From an uncultured Coriobacteriaceae bacterium (GTDB lineage Bacteria > Actinomycetota > Coriobacteriia > Coriobacteriales > Eggerthellaceae): DNA of 5,069 bases. The notes beneath the pieces are model-generated. The model saw only the letters and a program-made list of their open reading frames with translations. It had not been told where the DNA came from and did not search any database. This document shows positions 1-5,069 of this stretch, one piece after another (positions within the stretch are counted from its first letter, which is position 1; each line of letters begins with the position of its first letter). The translations under genes were made by a program, and so were the position numbers. The stretch covers positions 1 to 5,069 of the forward strand of contig CADBQL010000210.1 of NCBI GenBank assembly GCA_902796815.1. Direction: 5' to 3'.

Positions 1-214
1 ACGACATGTACTCGTACGGATACGCATCTTTCCATTGGGCCGCCTTGACGACGCCGAATTTATCCGGTTCTGGCGTAACGCTCGCCTCCTGCACGTTCGG
101 CGTCGGATTGCCGTACACATTCGTGTTCGCTTTCGGCGCGCATGCAGCAATGCCGACAACCAAAGCCACGATGGCCACTGAGCACACCGTTATTTGGAGT
201 TTTTTGCTTTTCAT
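1..214 (-). CDS. N-terminal part of a lipoprotein resembling NrfA/cytochrome c552-type multihaem reductases (cut by window edge)
   Basis: The reading frame is open from an ATG at 214 to the left edge (71 codons and one base), so only the N-terminus is visible. Residues 1-24 form a signal peptide: a KSKK basic start, a hydrophobic core (VAIVALVVG), then the lipobox IAAC, with Cys25 as the predicted lipidated residue. A polar linker follows (about 27-52). Then comes FGVVKAAQWKDAYPYEYMS (53-71), which resembles the segment near the start of mature NrfA-type nitrite reductases, where a Trp and a YP..Y motif precede the first haem site. No CXXCH motif falls inside the visible part, so haem binding is inferred. 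Known family role: multihaem reductases of nitrite or related acceptors outside the membrane. The start is fixed by a strong ribosome binding site (gagggagggg) six bases upstream. It is divergent from the MocR-type regulator and shares the window with ccm genes, which supports a c-type cytochrome. The lipoprotein call is firm; the NrfA-like call is moderate, and another cytochrome or an unrelated respiratory lipoprotein remains possible. Confidence 0.68.
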   Translation of the reverse strand, partial: MKSKKLQITVCSVAIVALVVGIAACAPKANTNVYGNPTPNVQEASVTPEPDKFGVVKAAQWKDAYPYEYMS

Positions 215-422
215 GGCAAGCCCCTCCCTCTTTGAAGCTGAACCTAGTTGTTAATATTCTAAAGACCTGATGACAATGCGAAAAGATACACTTCATCTAA
301 AAAAAATCATGACACTTTTTCGCCAACCAGTTGCGTATATTGTTGGAAATACAACGGACATTTTCGTACAGCTCACTACGATAGGTACACACGGGAAGAA
401 CGCCATTGACGAGAGACTCATC
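215..422. promoter_or_regulatory. Divergent intergenic region between the lipoprotein gene and the MocR-type regulator
   Basis: This stretch of 208 bases is clearly more AT-rich than its surroundings (for example 249-262 and 297-320) and must hold the promoters of both divergent genes. Candidate boxes seen by eye are weak. On the minus strand TAGAAT (near 256-261) could be a -10 for the lipoprotein gene, without a convincing -35. On the plus strand TATATT at 336-341 could be a -10 for the regulator. A short dyad, GTTG (342-345) and CAAC (352-355), overlaps the downstream side of that box and could be part of an operator. No clean FNR or CRP palindrome was found. The region is probably where the regulator binds, since MocR-type proteins commonly control a divergent neighbour, but that is inference. 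Confidence 0.45.
221..230 (-). promoter_or_regulatory. Strong ribosome binding site of the lipoprotein gene
   Basis: The minus strand reads gagggagggg, then cttgcc, then ATG at 214. The purine-rich run and six-base spacing single out this start over the overlapping frame that begins further upstream (296 to 60), which encodes no recognisable protein. Confidence 0.75.
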
Positions 423-1868
423 ATGCCTTTAATCGACAGAAACAGCCCCGAACCTTATTACCTCCAGGTATACAACCAGATATCCCACGGCATCGAAAAC
501 GGGGTGTATCCTGCAGGAAAAAAGCTTCCTTCGATACGGAAGTGTGCACGCGAACTCGACGTCTCGAACACGACAATAGAGCTCGCGTATCAAAAGCTCA
601 CCGAAGAGGGTTACGTGCAAGCGAAGCGTGGGAGCGGCTACACGATCTGCGATATTGGCTCAAGTCTGACAAATCCCGCAAGCCGGTTTTCTCCAGAGTA
701 TCGGACGGCTCTGCACGAGCTTGAAAGAAACCAGACCGCACACGAAGACTCTCTCGACATCGCTTATGATTTCGCATACGACACCATTGACCCGACGGTA
801 TTCCCCCTCACTTCGTGGGCCCGCATTTCGCGCGAAGTGTTTTTCGCCCAGGGAGCAAAACGCGCCTGCCACTACAACGACCGTCAAGGATTGGCAAAGT
901 TCCGCAAACAGATAGCACAGTACGTCAGCGGTGAATTCGGACTTTCCTGTTCTCCCGAACAGGTACTCGTCATGCCGACGACGCGCGATTTGGTGTACTC
1001 GATTGCCTCGCTGTTCGAAGCGAACGAGACCGTCGTAGCAATCGAAGACCCCGGTTACGATGAAGTGGCCAACATGCTCTCTTCCCGAGGATTTAGCATT
1101 ACAACCATTCCAGTGTTTCCTGCTCCGAAATGGGAGGCAATCGAGCGAGCCATCGAAGGTGCTCGCATCGTCTTTACGACACCCGGTTGTCAGTTTCCCA
1201 CTAATGCCGTAATGCCCGACGAGATTAAACGGAAGCTTGTGAGTTGGGCGCAGGAAAACAACGCCTACCTCATCGACGACGAATACGGCTGGGAATTCCA
1301 ATCGGGAATAGCGCGCTCGCCCTTGCTCGCCGCGCTCGATCAATCAGGAAGGGTCATCACAATCGGCACGTTTTCGAACTCGTTCTCGCCCGCCATCAGC
1401 CTATCGTATGCTATCTTGCCGCCACAGCTCATGATTGAATGGCGCGAAAACGCACGTGATTCCCATCCACAAGTCCCCTGGCAGACGCAAGCTGCAATGG
1501 CAATGTTCATGGAAGAGGACATGTGGCGTGCGCACATCCGCAAGGCTCGCACGACGATGGCACGCAAACGAACAGCTCTCGTAGACGCAATTGGAGCGTG
1601 TTTCGGTGATTCCGTCGATATGCTCGTCGGCCCTTCGAGCCTCTTCGTCCTCGTGCGACTTCACGATGGTCGTGGTGAAGAGAAACTCCTCGAGACCGCC
1701 GAGCAAGTCGGCGTGCAGGTCTATCCCACAAACCGCTACTGGCGCGCGGCAAAGCCTCACGATTGGCGTTACATACTAATCGGCTATGCAAGCATCGCCG
1801 AGAAAGCCATCGCGCCGGGCATTCAGGCTCTCGCCCAGGCTTGGGGCATCGACCAGCCCACGAGATAA
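423..1868 (+). CDS. MocR/GabR-type transcriptional regulator (GntR winged helix plus aminotransferase-fold domain) lacking the PLP lysine
   Basis: A 481-residue DNA-binding regulator of the MocR subfamily of GntR proteins, close to the usual family length. Residues about 10-76 are the winged helix-turn-helix (YYLQVYNQI, then PAGKKLPSIRKCARELDVS, then LTEEGYVQAKRGSGYTI). After a linker, about 118-475 form a fold-type I aminotransferase-like effector domain. Visible family motifs are TTPGCQFPTN, the IDDEYGWEF block (D286 and Y288 align with GabR D279 and Y281), and the C-terminal YILIGYAS. In GTFSNSFSPAISLSY, where the family normally has SK...LRLGY, Asn319 replaces the PLP Schiff-base lysine (GabR K312) and Ser326 replaces the phosphate-contacting arginine. 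The ATG at 423 was chosen because the winged helix begins about ten residues later, as in the family. The frame is open back to 270, but that AT-rich extension is probably untranslated leader. The gene is divergent from the lipoprotein gene and convergent with ccmD. Identity is firm; target and ligand are unknown. Confidence 0.9.
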   Translation: MPLIDRNSPEPYYLQVYNQISHGIENGVYPAGKKLPSIRKCARELDVSNTTIELAYQKLTEEGYVQAKRGSGYTICDIGSSLTNPASRFSPEYRTALHELERNQTAHEDSLDIAYDFAYDTIDPTVFPLTSWARISREVFFAQGAKRACHYNDRQGLAKFRKQIAQYVSGEFGLSCSPEQVLVMPTTRDLVYSIASLFEANETVVAIEDPGYDEVANMLSSRGFSITTIPVFPAPKWEAIERAIEGARIVFTTPGCQFPTNAVMPDEIKRKLVSWAQENNAYLIDDEYGWEFQSGIARSPLLAALDQSGRVITIGTFSNSFSPAISLSYAILPPQLMIEWRENARDSHPQVPWQTQAAMAMFMEEDMWRAHIRKARTTMARKRTALVDAIGACFGDSVDMLVGPSSLFVLVRLHDGRGEEKLLETAEQVGVQVYPTNRYWRAAKPHDWRYILIGYASIAEKAIAPGIQALAQAWGIDQPTR

Positions 1869-1878
1869 CGCAAGGCAC

Positions 1879-1913
1879 GGGTGACCCGCTCTAAGCAAGG
1901 GTCCCGCCTTTTT
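1879..1913 (+). terminator. Probable intrinsic terminator of the MocR-type regulator gene
   Basis: Eleven bases after the stop codon, GACCC (1883-1887) and GGGTC (1899-1903) form a perfect five-base stem around an 11-base loop. It can be lengthened by G-C pairs (1880-1881 with 1904-1905) past a bulged T, and is followed by TTTTT (1909-1913). It lies in the 51-base gap between convergent genes. On the opposite strand the hairpin is not followed by a T-run, so it probably does not stop ccm transcripts efficiently. Confidence 0.6.
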
Positions 1914-1919
1914 CCCGTT

Positions 1920-2105
1920 CTAGTCTCGCGATTTCTTGGCGATGGCTTCTTCGAGCAAGGCCATCTGGGCTTCAGTCTTCTTAAGCCCGCGCACAACCAT
2001 GACCACATACACGAGAAGAACGACCCACACGATTGCATATGCGGCAATGATGAACGGCGCGGATGGGATGACTGTACTATATATATCAGTAAGAATCGGG
2101 TTCAT
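1920..2105 (-). CDS. ccmD: Cytochrome c maturation protein CcmD (haem exporter subunit)
   Basis: A 61-residue protein with one membrane helix, matching CcmD in size and layout. A short N-terminus precedes APFIIAAYAIVWVVLLVYVV (about 16-35), with the AAY followed by a hydrophobic helix typical of the family. A charged, helical tail follows (RGLKKTEAQMALLEEAIAKK, about 39-58). In System I, CcmD holds the CcmABC complex together and is needed to release haem-loaded CcmE. The start at 2105 is set by GGAGGA at 2110-2115. An in-frame ATG at 2117 and one at 2198 would add residues but have poorer ribosome binding sites. It is the last visible gene of the operon, 129 bases after ccmC. CcmD proteins are poorly conserved, so the call rests on size, helix, tail and position together. 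Confidence 0.85.
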   Translation of the reverse strand: MNPILTDIYSTVIPSAPFIIAAYAIVWVVLLVYVVMVVRGLKKTEAQMALLEEAIAKKSRD

Positions 2106-2109
2106 GCTT

Positions 2110-2115
2110 TCCTCC
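2110..2115 (-). promoter_or_regulatory. Ribosome binding site deciding the ccmD start
   Basis: The minus strand reads ggagga four bases before ATG at 2105, a near-perfect Shine-Dalgarno sequence. It supports the 61-residue protein over longer in-frame alternatives. Confidence 0.75.
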
Positions 2116-2119
2116 ATTC

Positions 2120-2139
2120 CGCCACCGACGTTGGTGGCG
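2120..2139 (-). other. Perfect seven-base-pair stem-loop just upstream of the ccmD ribosome binding site
   Basis: CGCCACC (2120-2126) and GGTGGCG (2133-2139) pair perfectly around a six-base loop. In the ccm transcript this hairpin ends four bases before the ccmD Shine-Dalgarno. There is no T-run after it, so it is not a typical terminator. It might affect translation start or RNA decay, which is inference. Confidence 0.5.
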
Positions 2140-2234
2140 CATATCATAATAAGAATGCAAACAGCAGAGAAACTCATTACGCAGCAGAAAAGGGGCATCC
2201 TTACCGGCTGCGTTTCCTCAGGATGGACGCCTCC

Positions 2235-2996
2235 CTAATCTTCCATCTGCTCCTTGAGGGCCTGTACGCGCTCGGCCAAACGCGCTTCGCGAAACCTCAG
2301 ACGATACAGACCATAACCTACGAGCATCATGCCGAGCATAATCACGACGACCGTGGCGGCCATGTCGGGGGCCATACCGCCTTCGCGCGTGATAACCGGG
2401 TGCACGCTCGAGGGGATAAGACGCGTGATCATGAAGCAAATTGGCACATCGACGAGGGCAATTACGCTGATGACGCTTGCATATGTCGCACGACGTTCAG
2501 GATCGTCAACAGCATTTCGCATGACAAAATACGCGATGACGATGAGCATGAGGATGAGATACGTCGTCAGTCGCGGCTCCCAAGTCCACCACACGCCCCA
2601 CTCGAAGCGTGTCCAGAGGTCGCCCGTAATCATCGTAAAAACCACGAACAGCAACGCGATTTCCATCGCGACCCGCGAACAGGTATCGAAACGCTGCTCG
2701 CGCGTGGTCAGAAAACGCACGCCGTAGTATGCGCCAAACGCGAGCGCAATAAACGACACGATGGCAACCGGCATGTGGAAATAGAAAATCTTTTGGCTGA
2801 GCAGCTGCTGGTGCGACACCATCACACCACCCACAAGCTCAGGCGCATCGAGGGCAGCCCCATTCACCGGCGCAGCGAACAAAAACGCCATCAAAAACCC
2901 AGCCGTCGTGAGCGCGGCTCCCGCTGCGAGCGCCGGCACGGCCAACTTGTCGGGCCATTGTCCTGCTTCGGGAACGTTCACTTTCCTTTGAGCCAT
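2235..2996 (-). CDS. ccmC: Cytochrome c maturation protein CcmC (WWD-domain haem transfer protein)
   Basis: A 253-residue membrane protein, close to the usual CcmC length of about 245. Six membrane segments are visible at about 18-42, 72-93, 109-126, 143-160, 170-191 and 212-231. The haem-binding WWD motif reads WGVWWTWEPRLTTYLI (133-148). The two conserved haem-ligand histidines are His74 (FYFHMPVA) and His199 (SSVHPVITREGG), about 125 residues apart as in E. coli CcmC. Family role: presents haem on the outer face of the membrane and, with CcmE and CcmD, forms the covalent haem-CcmE adduct. The usual Asp of the WWxWD core is Glu140 here, followed by Pro. The ATG at 2996 is favoured because AAAGGA (3007-3012) is then at suitable spacing. 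ATGs at 3002, 3023 and 3038 are in-frame alternatives. It lies 269 bases after ccmB, across a gap with palindromic repeats. CcsA, the related WWD protein, is unlikely given the CcmA, B and D neighbours. Confidence 0.93.
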   Translation of the reverse strand: MAQRKVNVPEAGQWPDKLAVPALAAGAALTTAGFLMAFLFAAPVNGAALDAPELVGGVMVSHQQLLSQKIFYFHMPVAIVSFIALAFGAYYGVRFLTTREQRFDTCSRVAMEIALLFVVFTMITGDLWTRFEWGVWWTWEPRLTTYLILMLIVIAYFVMRNAVDDPERRATYASVISVIALVDVPICFMITRLIPSSVHPVITREGGMAPDMAATVVVIMLGMMLVGYGLYRLRFREARLAERVQALKEQMED

Positions 2997-3069
2997 ACGC
3001 ATCGTTTCCTTTCGCTCTTTCATCCGTTCGCATACCATGCCAAGGGCCTTATCGCAATCACTCCCCGCA

Positions 3070-3226
3070 ATGAGTCATGCCCCTGGGGCAAGACTCATCC
3101 CCGAGCGCAGCCTGCCCGCAGTAAGTCGCGCCCCAGGGGCGAAACTCATTCCGGCTGCCTCGACCAACGGGCATCGCACCGCGCTGGCCAGCCCAATGAG
3201 TCACGCCCCAGGGGCGAAACTCATTG
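3070..3226. repeat. Cluster of three copies of a 29-base palindromic element in the ccmB-ccmC gap
   Basis: Three elements centred at 3084, 3135 and 3210 share an arm ATGAGTC, a core cGCCCC(A/T)GGGGCg and a closing arm ACTCAT. Copy 1 (3070-3098) has perfect 7-base arms (ATGAGTC and GACTCAT) and a perfect 13-base core, with a single A/A mismatch between them. Copy 2 (3121-3149) has a diverged left arm (GTAAGTC). Copy 3 (3196-3224) extends to CAATGAG and CTCATTG (3194-3226). Spacing between centres is unequal (51 and 75 bases) and the intervening sequences differ. Each can form a long GC-rich hairpin in RNA on either strand. The elements resemble REP-type extragenic palindromes in size and place. 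The rest of the 269-base gap (2997-3265) holds no gene I can support. Confidence 0.85.
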
Positions 3227-3265
3227 CTGGGGCACGCCCCGCCACCAACAGACCCAGCCCGCCCA

Positions 3266-3970
3266 TCAAGCCCCGACGACAAAGTCGTAGAGCACCCAGC
3301 AGACGAGCAGCATCACCACGTCATAACCACACGCGAGAACGAGCGGCATGACGAAGAAATCCATCCAGAATTCCGTACCTGCGATAGCGGCCGTCGTGGC
3401 CGTGACACAAGCGTAAAGCAGCGGATAAATGAGCGGAATGAACAACACTGCAAGCATCACGTCACGACTGCGCGTGTTCATCGTGATGGTCGAGAGCATC
3501 GTGCCGATACCCGCCATACCAACCGTGCCCACGACCAGAGGCGCGACAATCGCCAAAAACGTCGGAGCGACCGGCTCGCCTGACATGAAGAAGAAATAGA
3601 ACAGCGGCACGGCTATCACCTCGACCGCAAGCATAAACAGTATGTTTGCGGTCGCTTTCGCAAGGAACACCACGGAGCGATCGAGCGGCACGAGCAGAAT
3701 TCCCTCCATGCAGCCCTGTTCTTTTTCATGGGCGAAAGATCTGCCGAGACCGAGAAGCGACGTGAAGACGATGAGCACCCACAAAAGCCCGCCGCCCATC
3801 TTCATGACATCTATACCGTTGGCCGTGAGTGCGAGCGCCGCACCGTACACGATGATTACGAGCAGCGCGTAAATGCCCATTGACGTGAGCATTTCGCGCG
3901 TGCGGAACTCCTGGCGGATGTCTTTGGCAAGCAGTGTTTTGTACTGGGTGAACGTCGAAGGTCGGCCCAT
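3266..3970 (-). CDS. ccmB: Cytochrome c maturation protein CcmB (haem exporter membrane subunit)
   Basis: A 234-residue polytopic membrane protein, slightly longer than the typical 220. An amphipathic cytoplasmic start (TFTQYKTLLAKDIRQEFRTRE, 6-26) precedes about six membrane segments near 31-50, 60-77, 101-128, 138-160, 171-195 and 206-229. The hallmark of the family, a loop that reads FAHEKEQGCMEGILLVPLDRS (79-99), is present; it is the likely coupling region to the ATPase CcmA. Role in System I: with CcmA it forms the ABC-type complex whose ATP hydrolysis releases holo-CcmE from CcmCD. The ATG at 3970 was chosen because the conserved N-terminus begins there and a GGTGGTGG run lies upstream (about 3979-3986). 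The frame stays open to 4153, inside ccmA, but the added residues do not resemble CcmB. It follows ccmA by 124 bases. Confidence 0.92.
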   Translation of the reverse strand: MGRPSTFTQYKTLLAKDIRQEFRTREMLTSMGIYALLVIIVYGAALALTANGIDVMKMGGGLLWVLIVFTSLLGLGRSFAHEKEQGCMEGILLVPLDRSVVFLAKATANILFMLAVEVIAVPLFYFFFMSGEPVAPTFLAIVAPLVVGTVGMAGIGTMLSTITMNTRSRDVMLAVLFIPLIYPLLYACVTATTAAIAGTEFWMDFFVMPLVLACGYDVVMLLVCWVLYDFVVGA

Positions 3971-4032
3971 CTTTACGCCACCACCCTGAGGAGAGAAACG
4001 CGCGCGCCGCCCCGATGACTCGACCCCAGCAT

Positions 4033-4054
4033 GCTGACGCCGCAAGCCGTCAGC
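4033..4054 (-). other. Stem-loop in the ccmA-ccmB gap
   Basis: GCTGACG (4033-4039) and CGTCAGC (4048-4054) pair perfectly over seven bases around an eight-base loop. It sits in the middle of the 124-base gap (3971-4094) and is not followed by a T-run on the transcribed strand, so it is not a standard terminator. The rest of the gap shows no gene I can support. Confidence 0.45.
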
Positions 4055-4094
4055 TGAATCGGCAATGAATTCGCAGAGCGTCCCCAACAGCCCA

Positions 4095-4802
4095 TCACGC
4101 CACCCCCATGCCGACGGTGTCGCGATACAGCGCCGAGAAATCGGCGAAATCAAGATCGTCTTTTCGCGCGTAGGTCACGATGCGACCACGTGCGAGCACG
4201 AGCGCGTGCGTGCACATGGCAAAGCCTTTCGCCAGGTCATGGCTCACCATGACGAACGTGCGGTTGCCGCGCACCGATTCGATCAGCTCGTCGAAAATGT
4301 CAACCGCATGCGGATCGAGCCCCGAATATGGCTCATCTAGGAACACGACCTTGGGATCGTGCACGAGGGCGCGCGCAATCGAAATGCGTTGCGTCATCCC
4401 ACGTGAGAACGTGCGCACCTGGTCAAGTCGCCTATGCGAAAGCCCCACGGCATCGAGCAGCTCGGATACGCGCGCCTGAGGGTCAGCGACACCATAGAGC
4501 CGCGCGTAAAGCATGAGGTTTTCCTCAGCCGTCAAATCGGGATAGAGCATCGACTGGTGCGAGATCAAACCGATGAGCCCACGCGCCTCGTCTGGGTTTT
4601 CGCGCAGGTCGACACCGCAAATATACGCTTCGCCCGCACTCGGTCGCGCGAGCGTCGAGAGTACGCGCAACAGCGTGGTCTTCCCCGCGCCATTCGGGCC
4701 GAAAATCGAGAGAAACGCCCCTTCGGGCAGCTCGAAAGATACCTCGTCGACTGCCTTGCGCGTTCCGAACGCCTTGGTGATACCCAGCGCCCTGATGGCC
4801 AT
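4095..4802 (-). CDS. ccmA: Cytochrome c maturation ATPase CcmA (ABC transporter ATP-binding subunit)
   Basis: A 235-residue ABC ATPase. Walker A is GPNGAGKT (35-42), the Q-loop Gln is in SHQSM (Gln83), the signature region is TFSRGMTQRISIARAL (131-146), Walker B is VVFLDEP (152-158), the D-loop is SGLD (160-163) and the switch His is His188 (VSHD). The signature reads FSRGM in place of LSGGQ, a form seen in other ABC ATPases of this branch. It pairs with CcmB on the cytoplasmic side and drives release of haem-loaded CcmE. The ATG at 4802 was chosen because the ABC fold begins there (MAIRALGITKAFG). The frame is open upstream to 4979, with an ATG at 4880 and a TTG at 4850 as alternatives. The start at 4880 would overlap the 3' end of ccmF. 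No candidate has a strong ribosome binding site. On sequence alone it could be another ABC ATPase, but the ccm neighbours settle it. Confidence 0.9.
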   Translation of the reverse strand: MAIRALGITKAFGTRKAVDEVSFELPEGAFLSIFGPNGAGKTTLLRVLSTLARPSAGEAYICGVDLRENPDEARGLIGLISHQSMLYPDLTAEENLMLYARLYGVADPQARVSELLDAVGLSHRRLDQVRTFSRGMTQRISIARALVHDPKVVFLDEPYSGLDPHAVDIFDELIESVRGNRTFVMVSHDLAKGFAMCTHALVLARGRIVTYARKDDLDFADFSALYRDTVGMGVA

Positions 4803-4851
4803 CTCATCGGGATCGCTTGTAGGATTCGTATGCTTCTCGCCACGCGCCAAA

Positions 4852-5069
4852 TTAACACCCGGTCCCTTCGTCTTGCGCATGTGCGTCTGCAGCGCGCTCG
4901 CGCCTGCAACTTGCATCCGATTCAAAAGCGCCCTCATCCGAAGGCACGCGCTTCCTACCTGCGCCACGCGGTCCCACAAGCGCGAACAACGTACCGATCA
5001 TCAGCATGCCAAAGCCAATCCACACGAATGTGATGAACGGGTTCACGCGCACATCAAGCGAGAAATCGC
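4852..5069 (-). CDS. ccmF: C-terminal end of cytochrome c haem lyase subunit CcmF (cut by window edge)
   Basis: The frame enters from the right edge and stops with TAA at 4852-4854; about 72 residues are visible. It begins DFSLDVRVNPFITFVWIGF, then continues GMLMIGTLFALVGPRG. The V.VNP.. (V/I)W(I/L)G pattern followed by one last membrane helix is the typical end of CcmF. A charged, non-membrane tail of about 35 residues rich in Arg, Asp, Glu and Ala completes it. CcmF, with CcmH, takes haem from CcmE and joins it to apocytochrome cysteines on the outer side of the membrane. The WWD domain and haem histidines would lie outside the window. The ccmF stop precedes the likely ccmA start by 49 bases, which supports one transcript. 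A GTG at 5052 is internal and not a true start. Confidence 0.82.
   Translation of the reverse strand, partial: DFSLDVRVNPFITFVWIGFGMLMIGTLFALVGPRGAGRKRVPSDEGAFESDASCRRERAADAHAQDEGTGC

Noticed and set aside
240..330. Possible FNR, CRP or NarL operator in the divergent region
   Set aside because: The AT-rich stretch has short dyads, but none matches TTGAT-N4-ATCAA or the other known consensus sequences well enough to support a call.
270..422. In-frame 51-residue N-terminal extension of the MocR-type regulator
   Set aside because: The stretch is AT-rich and promoter-like, and family members begin about ten residues before the winged helix, matching the ATG at 423.
660..1343. Minus-strand open frame of 227 codons opposite the MocR-type regulator
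   Set aside because: It is antisense to a family-matching coding region, with no recognisable motif and no ribosome binding site worth noting.
2169..2178. GAAACTCATT in the ccmC-ccmD gap, identical to ten bases of the right arm of the palindromic repeats
   Set aside because: There is no GC core or opposite arm next to it. A ten-base match may be chance, so it was not called a fourth copy.
3070..3226. Possible CRISPR array
   Set aside because: The repeats are full palindromes, only three in number, unequally spaced and partly decayed, and no cas gene is present.
1881..3290. Plus-strand open frame of 469 codons opposite ccmD and ccmC
   Set aside because: It is very rich in His, Arg and Asp, has no recognisable domain, and lies antisense to well-supported membrane protein genes. 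It is a shadow of their codon bias.
3971..4153. In-frame extension of ccmB back into the 3' end of ccmA
   Set aside because: The added residues do not resemble CcmB N-termini, and the conserved amphipathic start begins right after the ATG at 3970.

Overview
The window looks like a stretch of chromosome from an anaerobically respiring bacterium that makes c-type cytochromes by System I (Ccm). It is moderately GC-rich by eye. The cytochrome-like gene at the left edge carries a lipoprotein signal instead of a periplasmic one. That feature and the F-A-B-C-D gene order make me think of an Eggerthellaceae/Coriobacteriia-type actinobacterium. This placement is an inference from gene style and was not tested by any search.

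Right to left on the minus strand (5069 to 1920) lies the distal half of a cytochrome c maturation operon. It holds the C-terminal end of ccmF (cut by the window edge), then ccmA (ABC ATPase), ccmB (membrane partner), ccmC (WWD-domain haem handling protein) and ccmD (small one-helix protein). CcmA, B, C and D together load haem onto CcmE and release holo-CcmE. CcmF then attaches the haem to apocytochrome CXXCH motifs. ccmE, ccmG and ccmH are not in the window and may lie upstream, beyond position 5069. The genes are loosely spaced, with gaps of about 50, 124, 269 and 129 bases. The last three gaps each hold inverted repeats. The ccmB-ccmC gap is the most striking, with three copies of a 29-base palindromic element.

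On the plus strand (423 to 1868) lies a MocR/GabR-type transcription factor: a GntR winged helix fused to an aminotransferase-fold domain. It converges on ccmD, and a plausible intrinsic terminator sits between them. The lysine expected to form the Schiff base with PLP is an asparagine here, and the nearby phosphate-contacting arginine is a serine. The domain may therefore sense something other than PLP, or bind PLP only non-covalently.

Divergent from the regulator, on the minus strand at 214 to 1 and running off the left edge, is the first 71 codons of a lipoprotein. Its mature N-terminus resembles the start of NrfA/cytochrome c552-type multihaem reductases. The arrangement suggests a respiratory module: a lipid-anchored cytochrome reductase, a divergent MocR-type regulator that may control it, and the Ccm machinery needed to attach its haems.
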